This document shows positions 17,826 to 26,537 of a stretch of 64,000 nt of DNA, piece by piece. Every line of letters begins with the position of its first letter. Within the stretch, counting starts at the first letter, position 1. The notes under the pieces were generated by a model. It had not been told where the DNA came from. It ran no database searches and worked only from the letters and a program-made list of their open reading frames with translations. Source of the DNA: Alkalibacterium olivapovliticus. Its GTDB lineage: Bacteria > Bacillota > Bacilli > Lactobacillales > Carnobacteriaceae_A. The DNA lies in assembly GCF_003003275.1 (NCBI RefSeq), contig NZ_PVTO01000007.1, positions 1 to 64,000 on the forward strand. Reading direction: 5' to 3'. The position numbers and the translations under genes are program-made.

Positions 17826-17840
17826 AGGGTTCTTTTTTTT
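17813..17840 (+). terminator. terminator overlapping the stop of the small gene
   Basis: AAGAA and TTCTT pair around the stop codon and nine T follow. Confidence 0.5.
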
Positions 17841-18008
17841 TATGAATCTCTAGAGATCTTTTAAGTCAGTGTCATTATTATTCTTTGCCGTAGTCGATTC
17901 AAAAACGAGTCCAATGCAGATTGTAATAATACAAAATACTAGATAATATTCCTTTTTTATGGAAAAATTAAGACATCAATCAGGACTAACTAAATCAGGA
18001 GGATGACC

Positions 18009-18809
18009 ATGTCTATTTTTTCATCAGATGTTTTTACAGGTAAACACGCTTTGATTACAGGTGCCACTGGAGGAATCGGCTACGAAACAGCAAAGGTACT
18101 GGCTGCTATGGGTGCCAATGTTACGATTACAGGAAGAAAAGAAGATGTTCTAAATGAACTGAAAGAAAACATCGAAAGCGAACATCCTAGTGCAAAAGTA
18201 AATGTGGTAGTTGCCGACTTAGCGGAGGCTTCTGACAGAGAAAGATTAGTTCAAGCCGCAGAGGGTAAATTAGGACCTATCGCCTTATTAGTTAATTCAG
18301 CAGGTATAATGGGTGGGGGCATCATTGAAGAGTTAACACAGGAAGAGTTGGAGCGAGTCATGCATTTAAACTTCACTGTACCCATTCTTTTGACTCAGCA
18401 AGTATTTGAGACTATGAAAGGCAATAAAGAAGGTGCTATAGTCAACGTATCTTCATTATCTGGTATAAGAGGAGTGGTGGGAGGAACGGCTTATGTCGGC
18501 TCCAAATTTGCACTAAATGGGTTCACACAATCATTTGCTCTAGAAGCCATTAAACACAGCGTACGAGTCAATGCCGTTTGTCCCGGGTACGTAGATACTC
18601 AAATGGGAAGAGACGCCATTCGTTCTAAAGCCGATAAAGAAGGCAACAGTTTTGAAGAGCAATTTAAAATTGAAAGTAAAAAACTGCCATCTGGTCGCAT
18701 TACAACAGCGTTGGAAGTCGCCAACACGATTGCCTATTTATTATCAGATGCCGCTGAGAATGTAGTTGGAGAAGCAGTCATCTTATCAGGTGGATCGGTT
18801 ATGCGTTAA
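18009..18809 (+). CDS. SDR-family NAD(P)-dependent oxidoreductase
   Basis: A 266-residue short-chain dehydrogenase: nucleotide-binding TGATGGIG near 18-25, NSAG motif (VNSAGIMG), catalytic serine in SSLSG and YxxxK in YVGSK. The C-terminal PSGRITTALEVANTIAYLLSD is typical of FabG-like SDRs. ATG at 18009 is preferred because AGGAGG ends six bases before it, while the ATG at 18003 touches it. Substrate unknown. Confidence 0.85.
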   Translation: MSIFSSDVFTGKHALITGATGGIGYETAKVLAAMGANVTITGRKEDVLNELKENIESEHPSAKVNVVVADLAEASDRERLVQAAEGKLGPIALLVNSAGIMGGGIIEELTQEELERVMHLNFTVPILLTQQVFETMKGNKEGAIVNVSSLSGIRGVVGGTAYVGSKFALNGFTQSFALEAIKHSVRVNAVCPGYVDTQMGRDAIRSKADKEGNSFEEQFKIESKKLPSGRITTALEVANTIAYLLSDAAENVVGEAVILSGGSVMR

Positions 18810-18820
18810 CCCATACCAAA

Positions 18821-18871
18821 AAGGAAGCATTAGAACATCTATGGTTGTCATAGTTGATCTGATGCTTCCTT
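18821..18871 (-). terminator. terminator for the serine hydrolase gene
   Basis: AAGGAAGCAT at 18821-18830 pairs with ATGCTTCCTT at 18862-18871. Read on the minus strand the stem is followed by a T run (CCTTTTTGG), matching the end of the minus-strand gene; plus-strand use is also possible. Confidence 0.7.
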
Positions 18872-18881
18872 ATTAGTTAGA

Positions 18882-19919
18882 CTAGTTGTTTAAACCTAAC
18901 AATTCTTCTTCTATGCCAATCATTATATCGGCTGCTCCATCTGACTTATTTGAACAGACTACTGACGTGACAGAAAGGTCTGGGTAGTAAGCAGAATGAA
19001 AGCTGACGCCCGGGTCATACCCCATGACGTGATATCTTAGAATGCGGTCCCCAGAAGTTTTCTTGATCCAGGTGCCATAGCCATAAAAACTATCGTCATC
19101 TTCGGGGTCCTGTACATGTGGATACAAAAGCTTATTAGTGTATGACTTACTTAAAAGAGAGAAATTCATAAGAGAAGTCCACAGTTTTGCCATATCCCCG
19201 GTAGTAATGTATGCACCCCCGTCCGAACCCCCTTTTACAGGCATAGAATAAATGTTTGATTTCCAGGTGCCGTCACTATTATCGATATAGCCTAGTGCGG
19301 TTCTCTCCGGCAATGAATCAAAAGCAAAATAACCTGAATCAGACATATCTGCTTTGTTAAAAATATTCAGCTGAATGTAGTCAGTAAATTCAAGCCCACT
19401 AACGTGTTCGACAATTAATCCCAATAAAATATACCCGGCATTATTATATTGAAATTCGTCTCCTGCATTACCTTTCATAGGTTCATCCTGAAACAACGGC
19501 AGAAAATCTTTTAATCGTCTAACGTGATACATCGGATGTGTCATCCAAACCTCTTCGAAATCATCCATCGTGTCTTCATCGAAATAATCAGGTATACCAG
19601 AAGTATGCGTTAACAACTGATGCACCGTTACATTTTTATCAATGTGTTTAAACTCGAGGTCTACACATTCACTCAATTTGGAGCCAAAAGATAGCTTCTC
19701 ATTTTCAACTAGTTGACTGATGGCTATTGCCGTAAAGAGTTTGCACCCAGAGGCTATTCCAAAGCGAGTAGAAGAGTTAACTTCTATTTTGTCAGAACGA
19801 TTTGCGTAACCAAAATTCTGGTTTAATAACACTTTGTCATTATTTTCAACCAGTATAGAACCAGAAAAATCAACCTCAGCTTGAATCTCTGAAATGGTAC
19901 TTACTAGATGTTTAGTCAT
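18882..19919 (-). CDS. class C beta-lactamase-like serine hydrolase
   Basis: A 345-residue protein of the beta-lactamase/DD-peptidase fold. The SxxK motif is SGCK at 57-60, the YxN motif is in QYNNAGY, and a C-terminal HVMGYDPG takes the KTG-like place. The block LLTHTSGIPDYF is typical. No signal peptide is seen, so it probably acts in the cytoplasm as an esterase or peptidase, not as an antibiotic-resistance enzyme. The ribosome site is GGGGGAAATAGTT before ATG at 19919. Confidence 0.82.
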   Translation of the reverse strand: MTKHLVSTISEIQAEVDFSGSILVENNDKVLLNQNFGYANRSDKIEVNSSTRFGIASGCKLFTAIAISQLVENEKLSFGSKLSECVDLEFKHIDKNVTVHQLLTHTSGIPDYFDEDTMDDFEEVWMTHPMYHVRRLKDFLPLFQDEPMKGNAGDEFQYNNAGYILLGLIVEHVSGLEFTDYIQLNIFNKADMSDSGYFAFDSLPERTALGYIDNSDGTWKSNIYSMPVKGGSDGGAYITTGDMAKLWTSLMNFSLLSKSYTNKLLYPHVQDPEDDDSFYGYGTWIKKTSGDRILRYHVMGYDPGVSFHSAYYPDLSVTSVVCSNKSDGAADIMIGIEEELLGLNN

Positions 19920-20226
19920 AACTATTTCCCCCGTGTATTCAGTAATTTATATATAGTGTTCAAGAGAAACTGTTTATCTTGAACAAGTATAGTCTATCTA
20001 ACTATACACTCCCCATTATCCCTCCACTGTAATAATCTCCTTTTGAGTATAGCAAACAGTGTATCCGTTAACAATGGATTCAGGCGTTAACTAATCAACC
20101 TATACAATAAAAAAATTCTGAGTCAGTCTTGCTATCCCACACCGTTATAACATTTTTCCTTCGGCAGGCTAATACAACCCATCAATTATTACCAGTAGAG
20201 TAATGAAAAAATAGCCACTATCTGCT
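19920..20226. other. intergenic stretch without recognised content
   Basis: About 300 bases with no supported gene, terminator or repeat. It ends at an acetyltransferase remnant, so it may be decayed coding sequence. Confidence 0.4.
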
Positions 20227-20382
20227 ATGGTTAAGATATCTAAACCGCTGGGGTATGGAGAATACTGTTGGTTAGAATTTAATCCAGGAAATAGAAGTGC
20301 TAAAAATCTTTACTTAAAAAACGGTTTTTACGAAAATGGTGAATTTGTAAACGGTGAAACAGTAGCTGTTTTAAAACCTTAA
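20227..20382 (+). pseudogene. C-terminal remnant of a GNAT acetyltransferase
   Basis: Fifty-one codons encode the end of an acetyltransferase: WLEFNPGNRSAKNLYLKNGFYENG matches the last acetyl-CoA-binding helix and strand of GNAT proteins. The domain's first two thirds are absent and the apparent ATG has no ribosome site. Confidence 0.6.
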
Positions 20383-20502
20383 TAGTTATACTCTATTAAG
20401 TATTAGAAAAGATAGGAAACAGCACTTTTAAAATGGGAATATGCATTAAGAATCTTAAGAAACTAAAAGTGACTCGCGAGAAGAATAAAGGTGGATCGAA
20501 GT

Positions 20503-21015
20503 ATGTATTCAGCAAGTAAATTGAAGAAAATCGATGCAAATAAAATAATAACGTGGAAATATGAAGCCCCTTATGATTTTTATAATATGACAGACGATCA
20601 AGAAACTTTAAAAGAACTGATGGATGGCACATATTTTTCTGCGTACAATCAGGGTGAAGAATTAGTCGGTTACTTTTGTTATGGAAAAAATGCTCAAGTG
20701 CCTGCTGGTACGAAAGCTAATTTGTATTCAGACGACTCCTTGCTGGATATAGGCCTAGGATTAAGACCAGATCTTACCGGAAAAGGATATGGGACTTACT
20801 TCTTAAATAAAGGCATGGCATTTGGGGAGAATAAGTATGACATAAAAGGGTTTCGTTTGAGTATAGCGTCGTTCAATCAACGAGCAGCTACTTTGTATAA
20901 CCAAGCTGGATTTGTTCCAAAAGGATTATTTGTTAACAAGAGCGGAAAGACTGAGGTAGAGTTTCTCGTAATGGAAAAATTAGCGAATGGTGAAACTAAA
21001 CTAGAATATGATTAG
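20503..21015 (+). CDS. GNAT-family N-acetyltransferase
   Basis: A 170-residue acetyltransferase. Acetyl-CoA-binding loop is LTGKGYGTYFLN, followed by FRLSIASFNQRAATLYNQAGF. AAAGGTGG stands eight bases before ATG at 20503. Substrate unknown. The next gene follows after 45 bases on the same strand and may be cotranscribed. Confidence 0.82.
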   Translation: MYSASKLKKIDANKIITWKYEAPYDFYNMTDDQETLKELMDGTYFSAYNQGEELVGYFCYGKNAQVPAGTKANLYSDDSLLDIGLGLRPDLTGKGYGTYFLNKGMAFGENKYDIKGFRLSIASFNQRAATLYNQAGFVPKGLFVNKSGKTEVEFLVMEKLANGETKLEYD

Positions 21016-21060
21016 TAATAAGTTTAAGTCTTACTAATAAGTAGTAAAGAGAGTGGTCAA

Positions 21061-21609
21061 ATGAAAGAACAACAATTCGCTGTCAAACGAATACATATTA
21101 TAGGGTCAATTGGGAGTGGTAAAACGACCTTAGCAAGAAAACTATCAAAACAATACGGCTTACCACACTATGAGTTAGATAATGTGGTCTGGATAAGATC
21201 CGATAAAGGAGACATCAAGCGAACTGAAGAAGAGAGAGACGCAGTTTTAAGTGATATTTTAATTAGAAAAAGCTGGATCATTGAAGGAGCTCATCATAAA
21301 TGGGTAGCTCCATCTTTTCAGAGAGCGGATGTCATTATTTTTTTGGATACTAGACTCTCAACGAGGAGATTTAGAATAATTAAACGATTTATCAAGCAAA
21401 AATTTAAAGTCGAAAAGGTAAACTATAGACCAACGTTTAAAGTATTGAAGTTTTTGTATCAGTACAATACTATTTTCGATAACACAAGCAAACAAGAGAT
21501 AATGGCTATGTTGGTTCCTTTCGAAAGTAAGTTGATTATTTTAAACAGTAGTAATGACATGCCTAGTTTACTCAAGCCTGATGTTACTGAAAAGAACGTA
21601 AATAATTGA
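21061..21609 (+). CDS. P-loop nucleotide kinase-like protein (FlaR/adenylate kinase-like)
   Basis: A 182-residue protein with Walker A GSIGSGKTT at 15-23, then LARKLSKQYGLPHYELDNVVW, WIIEGAHHKW and VIIFLDTRLSTRRFRIIKR. This is the pattern of the 'DNA topology modulation' FlaR-like or adenylate-kinase-like group, small cytoplasmic P-loop enzymes of poorly known role. AGAGTGG precedes the ATG. Confidence 0.75.
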   Translation: MKEQQFAVKRIHIIGSIGSGKTTLARKLSKQYGLPHYELDNVVWIRSDKGDIKRTEEERDAVLSDILIRKSWIIEGAHHKWVAPSFQRADVIIFLDTRLSTRRFRIIKRFIKQKFKVEKVNYRPTFKVLKFLYQYNTIFDNTSKQEIMAMLVPFESKLIILNSSNDMPSLLKPDVTEKNVNN

Positions 21610-21661
21610 GAATTTTATTTTCCTAAAGAGATAATGTCTTTAGAAAAGGAGCAAATAAGAG

Positions 21662-22735
21662 ATGATAAAACCAAAAGCGTTAGTCAAGGGTGATCGTGTT
21701 GCTATAGTGAGTCTCTCAAGTGGTTTATTAGGAGAACCCTATGCAAAGCATCAGTTAGAGCTGGGTATAAAACGGCTTAGAGATTTTGGTCTTGAACCTG
21801 TCATTATGCCCAATGCATTGAAAGGAATAGATGAACTGCAGAAACATCCTGAATGGCGTGCGGAAGATCTAAAAAATGCCTTTAGAGATCCATCTATAAA
21901 GGGAATCATATGTGCTATTGGAGGAGATGATACCTTTAGGCTGCTCCCTTACTTGATGGAAGACGAAGAATTTGTACATAATGTTCAAAAAACGCCTAAG
22001 CTCTTTACTGGTTTTTCAGATACCACCATTAATCACTTAATGTTTCATCGATTGGGAATGGTCTCTTTTTATGGACCAAATTTTTTAAATGATCTTGCTG
22101 AACTAGGTAACGAATTGTTGCCCTATACAAAACAGATTTTTTCAGGATACTTTGAGGGAAATGAATTGGAGGGCGTCCCTGAAAGTGACTATTGGTACGA
22201 AGAACGTAGTGATTTCTCTGAAAAAGCATTAGGATCAGAGCGACTAAAACACAAGGAAGCACATGGAATAGAAGTGCTGCAGGGAAAGGGGAAAGTATCA
22301 GGTAAATTACTTGGAGGATGTTTAGAGAGTTTAGTTGACTGTCTTGTAGGAGAACGCTACGCAGAAGAAGTAGAAACAATTAACCGCTACGATATATTCC
22401 CTAGTCTGGATGAATGGAAGGGGAAGTTGCTATTCTTGGAAACCAGTGAAGAGAGACCAAATCCTGACCGATTAAGAGACTTACTTACTGTACTGAAAAA
22501 CTATGGAATATTTACTGCTGTGAGTGGAGTGCTGATAGGGAAGCCTCAAGATGAAGCTTATATTGATGAATATAAACAAGTTTTTGTTGAAGTGATAGCT
22601 GACAAACAATTGCCCATACTATATAATCTCCCATTCGGTCATGCCTACCCAAGATGCATATTACCATACGGGATTGAAATGACAGTGGATACTCAGGTTG
22701 GATCAGTGACCTTTAATGAGTCATACTTCCTTTAA
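21662..22735 (+). CDS. S66-family serine carboxypeptidase (LdcA/MccF-like)
   Basis: A 357-residue protein of peptidase family S66. The nucleophile serine is in TGFSDTT (S119), the glutamate in LLFLETSEE and the histidine in LPFGHAYPR, the family's Ser-Glu-His triad. The length and the insertion around 165-205 are closer to MccF-like members, which cleave acyl-adenylate or peptide antibiotics, than to cell-wall LD-carboxypeptidase LdcA. No signal peptide. AAAGGAG precedes the ATG. It follows the P-loop gene by about 50 bases. Confidence 0.85.
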   Translation: MIKPKALVKGDRVAIVSLSSGLLGEPYAKHQLELGIKRLRDFGLEPVIMPNALKGIDELQKHPEWRAEDLKNAFRDPSIKGIICAIGGDDTFRLLPYLMEDEEFVHNVQKTPKLFTGFSDTTINHLMFHRLGMVSFYGPNFLNDLAELGNELLPYTKQIFSGYFEGNELEGVPESDYWYEERSDFSEKALGSERLKHKEAHGIEVLQGKGKVSGKLLGGCLESLVDCLVGERYAEEVETINRYDIFPSLDEWKGKLLFLETSEERPNPDRLRDLLTVLKNYGIFTAVSGVLIGKPQDEAYIDEYKQVFVEVIADKQLPILYNLPFGHAYPRCILPYGIEMTVDTQVGSVTFNESYFL

Positions 22736-22811
22736 TCAATAAGTCGTACACCACACTTGGATTAATTTATTTACTGAAATACAGATGATAATTAGAGACA
22801 AGCTAATTCTG

Positions 22812-22840
22812 TTTACGCATTGTAGCGAGTATGCTACAAT
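22812..22840 (+). promoter_or_regulatory. toxin-antitoxin promoter with overlapping palindrome
   Basis: A -35-like TTTACG at 22812-22817 and a -10 TACAAT at 22835-22840 are 17 bases apart. A perfect 8-bp inverted repeat, ATTGTAGC at 22819-22826 and GCTACAAT at 22833-22840, fills the spacer and covers the -10 box. It is the likely operator for the downstream HTH antitoxin. Confidence 0.7.
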
Positions 22841-22859
22841 ATATTTATAAAAATATCAG

Positions 22860-23228
22860 ATGTGTCCTATGGTTAAACCGGAATTTGATTGGGGAGACGA
22901 ATTTGATGACTATTTACAATCGTTAGGTAGTAAAGATGAAGCTAAGTTTAGAGCATTAATCGATAGAGTTGAAAGTACAGAATTACAAGACTCTATTCGA
23001 AAAGAACGTGTGAAAAAATTGGAAAATAATCTTTATGAACTTAGAGCTAGAACTGACGAACATTGGTTAAGAGGATGTTATTTTCAAGTGAGAGGTTCAC
23101 ACTATTATATTACACACGGCTTTAGCAAAAAGACTAGGAAAACGCCCAACAAAGAAATAGCTAGAGCTCTTAGTATTAGAAAAAAACACTTTTCTCAAAT
23201 GAATTCAAGGAGGGAAGAACATGAGTAA
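22860..23228 (+). CDS. higB: RelE/HigB-family toxin
   Basis: A 122-residue protein of the phage-derived Gp49/HigB type: EFDDYLQSLGSKDEAKFRAL, VKKLENNLYELRAR, RGCYFQVRGSHYYITHGFSKKTRKTP and KEIARA. Such toxins cut mRNA at the ribosome and are held by the partner antitoxin. No ribosome site is seen before ATG 22860 or the ATG at 22869. With a promoter only about 20 bases upstream, translation may be near-leaderless. The gene overlaps the antitoxin gene by eight bases. Confidence 0.85.
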   Translation: MCPMVKPEFDWGDEFDDYLQSLGSKDEAKFRALIDRVESTELQDSIRKERVKKLENNLYELRARTDEHWLRGCYFQVRGSHYYITHGFSKKTRKTPNKEIARALSIRKKHFSQMNSRREEHE

Positions 23229-23514
23229 AAATACTGAAATGATAAAAAAGCGAAAAGCTGAAAGTACAGTTTTTAAACAAGCTTATGAACAAGAACAAAT
23301 GAAGTTAGACCTAGCTGACCTAGTATTTGAATTAAGGGAACAATCGGGATTAAATCAAACAGATTTTGCTAAAAGAGTGAATAAATCCCGTTCAACTATT
23401 GCACGGATTGAGAGTGCGGTTATGGAACCGTCTATTAGTACTTTGGAGGATATAGCTAAAGCTTTAAACAAGCATGTTGAAATAAATATAGTTGATCGAA
23501 GACAAAAAGTATAA
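23221..23514 (+). CDS. higA: XRE-family antitoxin (HigA-like)
   Basis: A 97-residue helix-turn-helix protein: SGLNQTDFAKRVNKSRSTIARIE is the DNA-binding region at about 42-64. The ATG at 23221 follows AAGGAGGG and overlaps the toxin frame, the toxin-first order of HigBA pairs. It should neutralise the upstream toxin and repress the shared promoter at the palindrome. Confidence 0.87.
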   Translation: MSKNTEMIKKRKAESTVFKQAYEQEQMKLDLADLVFELREQSGLNQTDFAKRVNKSRSTIARIESAVMEPSISTLEDIAKALNKHVEINIVDRRQKV

Positions 23515-23535
23515 ATTTACTATTTTAGATTGATG

Positions 23536-23573
23536 AAAGGCATGAAAGAAGGATTTCTTTCATGCCTTTTTAT
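23536..23573 (+). terminator. terminator after toxin-antitoxin operon
   Basis: AAAGGCATGAAAG pairs with CTTTCATGCCTTT and TTTT follows. Confidence 0.85.
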
Positions 23574-23843
23574 GGTTCTATGTCAAATGACTAATTCAGT
23601 GTTCCCATCAGAAGTTGAGTTGAAAGTTATCGTAACTTTAGAAGAAAACTCCTTAAACTTAAGGAGTTTCATTATTGAATCTCCAAACTCTTAAAGATTA
23701 CCTACTTTCTTCATGAGCTGATACCTAATACTACTTCTACTCCTTACGGTATTGATAGGATTGTTGATACTTAAGATGAATCAGTCACGTTTTGTGAATT
23801 ATATTTTATTAACTACACTTAATAACAGATGAGGGGTGATGGC

Positions 23844-24197
23844 ATGAACATTCCAGATGAAGGAGCTTTACTGTCTCTATTTGAATGTGAACCCAACTTA
23901 TTAGATAATACTGCACCATTTTTTTACAATGAGGCAACCTATGCATTTACTAATGCTTCAGATGAAAGGTTTAAACTAAGTATAACTTCAGCAAATATGG
24001 ATATAACAATACAGATGTTCCAAGCATCTAATAATGAATTGACCTCATTCCTGGATTTTAAAAATACAAAAGAGATCAAAGTAGTCAAAGATACTAAGGA
24101 ACAATCAATTATATTGATTAGAACTGACAATTACTCAACTGAGATCGAAATAAAGCCTAAATTTAAAATTCATTTGACCTATACTGGCTTAGTTTAG
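23844..24197 (+). CDS. hypothetical protein
   Basis: A 117-residue cytoplasmic protein of no recognised family. It has no membrane segment and looks like an all-beta domain (RFKLSITSANMDITIQMF, IILIRTDNYSTEIEIK). GAGGGGTG precedes ATG 23844; the ATG at 23829 overlaps it. Convergent or cotranscribed relations are unclear: the next gene, a broken methyltransferase-like frame, begins about 60 bases later. Confidence 0.6.
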   Translation: MNIPDEGALLSLFECEPNLLDNTAPFFYNEATYAFTNASDERFKLSITSANMDITIQMFQASNNELTSFLDFKNTKEIKVVKDTKEQSIILIRTDNYSTEIEIKPKFKIHLTYTGLV

Positions 24198-24258
24198 AAT
24201 GCCTTGGAAAACAAAAGACAGATAAGCTGGAACAACAAAAAAGTTAGGAGCAAGCAAA

Positions 24259-24685
24259 ATGACAGGTGCTTTACTACTGATCCCTTTTATATGTATTCGA
24301 TTTTTGATTCTTTCTTTACTCAATAAAGAATCTCTAAAGCGAGCTGTTCATTTTGCGCCTATGTCTGGTAAAAAACAGATAGCTTACTGGGTATATCAAT
24401 TATCTAATTTGGGGATTTTTATCACGCTCTTTTTTACTGATTACCAGGTTGAACAGACAGTGTTTTACTATTTCTCTGCGACCGTTTATGTAATTGGCGT
24501 CATCATGCTGCTTATATCCATCACTTACTTTGCATTTCTATCTCGAGAAGGACTAAATACAAAAGGAATTTATCGTTTTTCAGCTATCAGCACACTGGAT
24601 TATTCTTTCTGAAGAAAAGTGGTGTATTGAATCATTTGGTAACCAGTATATTGAATATATGAACGAGGTTCGAAGGTACTTCTGA
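24259..24685 (+). pseudogene. isoprenylcysteine methyltransferase-like membrane protein with internal deletion
   Basis: The first 110 codons encode three membrane segments and the block GLNTKGIYRFS, typical of the start of the ICMT/PEMT-like methyltransferase domain. The expected core (RNPMY onward) is missing. Sequence resumes in another frame with LSAHWIILSEEKWCIESFGNQ and EYMNEVRRYF and a stop at 24683, the normal C-terminus of this family. A deletion with loss of frame near 24585 explains both parts. Confidence 0.7.
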
Positions 24686-24851
24686 GTTTGACAGATAAAA
24701 ACTCTAGCGAAGAAATGGTTGCAAACCGAAAATCAGACAGGGATCACTTTAAAGTGTAAATAAGGGTACTGCACCATTTGTAAATAATGGGGAGTATTGA
24801 AAAAACTTGTTTTATAGTATACTACTCATATGAAGTGAAAGGGTGGATAGA

Positions 24852-25049
24852 ATGAGAACATATACAACGAGAAAAGTTGGGGATGATATCGTTATTGACG
24901 TCCCTGATGATATGGGGATAGAAGCCGATAAAGAGTACTTCATTATAAAAGAAGAAAACGGCGGTTTTATGCTTATTCCCAAAGAATCTCAAATGTTTAA
25001 AGAGGAATATAAAAAAAGATATAAATCTAAGAGTAGAACCCGAACATGA
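24852..25049 (+). CDS. AbrB/MazE-like antitoxin without a partner
   Basis: A 65-residue protein with the swapped-hairpin AbrB/PemI pattern MRTYTTRKVGDDIVIDVPDDMGI and KEYFIIKEENGGFMLIPK. Relatives are antitoxins of MazF/PemK-type toxins and bind DNA and the toxin. ATG 24852 follows AAAGGGTGG; a GTG nine bases upstream overlaps it. No MazF/PemK gene lies downstream, where the minus-strand gene at 25071 begins, so the antitoxin is orphan. Confidence 0.7.
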   Translation: MRTYTTRKVGDDIVIDVPDDMGIEADKEYFIIKEENGGFMLIPKESQMFKEEYKKRYKSKSRTRT

Positions 25050-25070
25050 GGAAGACAGATAAACTGTCTT

Positions 25071-25490
25071 TTAAGCCATATTACGGTTCTCGTCATGCTC
25101 CTGAGTCTTTGTTAATATAAAGTTCGGAACAAAATAATCAATATAAGCACTAAGTATTACGGCGCAGATCATAAGAGCCACAATGATATAAGGTGATTCA
25201 GCAATTCTAAAGGGTGTCACAATTATCAATCCAGCTATTAGCATACGTGAGAGTATTTTATAAATCATTATTCGAGTATTACGCACGACCTCAATAACAT
25301 CCCCATCTGAAACTGCAATGTCTTTTTTGCTGAAATAAGCTTTGATTGTGAGGCGGTCCGAATGATCCGGCAACTCAAAAGTCATCGATTCCCCAGGCTC
25401 TAACCTATCTATCGTTACGCCATCCAGCTGAACGCTGATATTCACCAGTGAACTGAATGATTGTGCACTCCTATGAACTTTCACACTCAT
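25071..25490 (-). CDS. hypothetical membrane protein
   Basis: A 139-residue protein. Residues 1-75 look like a soluble beta-rich domain (VNISVQLDGVTIDRLEPGESMTFELP), followed by two membrane segments (MLIAGLIIVTPF; YIIVALMICAVILSAYI). AAGGAG stands nine bases before ATG 25490; an upstream start with no such site was rejected. No family is recognised. Confidence 0.6.
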   Translation of the reverse strand: MSVKVHRSAQSFSSLVNISVQLDGVTIDRLEPGESMTFELPDHSDRLTIKAYFSKKDIAVSDGDVIEVVRNTRIMIYKILSRMLIAGLIIVTPFRIAESPYIIVALMICAVILSAYIDYFVPNFILTKTQEHDENRNMA

Positions 25491-25730
25491 TATATCTTCT
25501 CCTTTTTGATGCTTCACAACAACTGTCCATTAGTGATTTATATAGTATAGATCATCTTTAAATGATAAAATTGTCATATTAAGCTTTCTACTATAAACGT
25601 TACCATTACTAATATAGAATGTAAAGGTTTCCTGTTGAGTGAGTGGTGCTGCTAAAGGGTTTAAGAATGATGCAGGGCTGTTTTTTTTATAACTAATCCA
25701 CAATAAATCTTATTGGATAGGAGGAAAACT

Positions 25731-26129
25731 ATGCCAAAAGGAATGCTGCATCACATAGAACTGAATGTCAGTAATCTGGCAGGAACCAGACGATTTTGGG
25801 ACTGGTTTTTAAATGAATTGGGATATGAACTGTATCAGGAGTGGCCAAAAGGAGTGAGCTGGAAGTTGGGCGAAACTTACCTGGTATTTGTTCAAACAGA
25901 AGACCACTTCCTGAATAAGAAGTTTCATCGAAAAGAGTCAGGCTTAAACCATTTAGCTTTCCACGTGGAAAATCGAAAAGCAGTTGATAGTTGGACTTTG
26001 ATCCTCAAAGAAAAAGGGTACAGCATTTTGTACGAAGACAGACACCCCTTTGCCGGGGGAGAAGAGTATTATGCTGTATTTTTTGAAGATCCGAATCGGA
26101 TAAAGGTGGAACTTGTCGCAGATGAATAG
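25731..26129 (+). CDS. VOC-family (glyoxalase/dioxygenase fold) protein
   Basis: A 132-residue vicinal-oxygen-chelate protein with metal-binding positions HHIELNVSN, LNHLAFHV and a glutamate near the end (IKVELV). Family members include glyoxalase I, fosfomycin-resistance enzymes and uncharacterised lyases; the substrate is not evident. TAGGAGG precedes ATG 25731. A small membrane-protein gene follows 14 bases later, probably in the same operon. Confidence 0.82.
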   Translation: MPKGMLHHIELNVSNLAGTRRFWDWFLNELGYELYQEWPKGVSWKLGETYLVFVQTEDHFLNKKFHRKESGLNHLAFHVENRKAVDSWTLILKEKGYSILYEDRHPFAGGEEYYAVFFEDPNRIKVELVADE

Positions 26130-26143
26130 AGGAGGGACTTCAG

Positions 26144-26440
26144 ATGACAGCTAAAAAAAGCTTTTATATATTATGTCTGATTAATAGTTTGCTGATAATA
26201 GTGTACGCATTGTATCTCTTACTACCTGAACAGTATTATTTAGGCCATTATCCTATCGGAATCATCCTAATTTTCTTATTGATATTAGCCATCCTATCGG
26301 TTTGTTTACACATTAGATATAGTATTCTAGTTATAAAGAAACTAGAATTGAAATCTGTACTGGTTATACTGGCATATGCTTTCCCCATTTTATTAATGAG
26401 TTTCAGCTTGTTGGTATGGGGCGCAACATTACCATTATAA
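26144..26440 (+). CDS. small membrane protein of unknown function
   Basis: A 98-residue protein with three hydrophobic segments (FYILCLINSLLIIVYALYLLL, IGIILIFLLILAILSV, SVLVILAYAFPILLMSFSLLV). GGAGGG precedes the ATG. Placed directly after the VOC gene. No family recognised. Confidence 0.6.
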   Translation: MTAKKSFYILCLINSLLIIVYALYLLLPEQYYLGHYPIGIILIFLLILAILSVCLHIRYSILVIKKLELKSVLVILAYAFPILLMSFSLLVWGATLPL

Positions 26441-26537
26441 ACAGAGAATTCCAGTATATCTTCTCACTATACCATTCATCATGACTGATTTTGTCTAAAT
26501 CAAACTGACGACCATTAAATCATTTGGAGGTTAACAC

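Noticed and set aside
18882-19919. Antibiotic-resistance beta-lactamase
   Set aside because: No signal peptide and the general serine-hydrolase pattern; class C lactamase features are only fold-level.
20396-20632. Minus-strand 78-codon frame
   Set aside because: It overlaps the start of a well-supported acetyltransferase gene and has no recognisable content.
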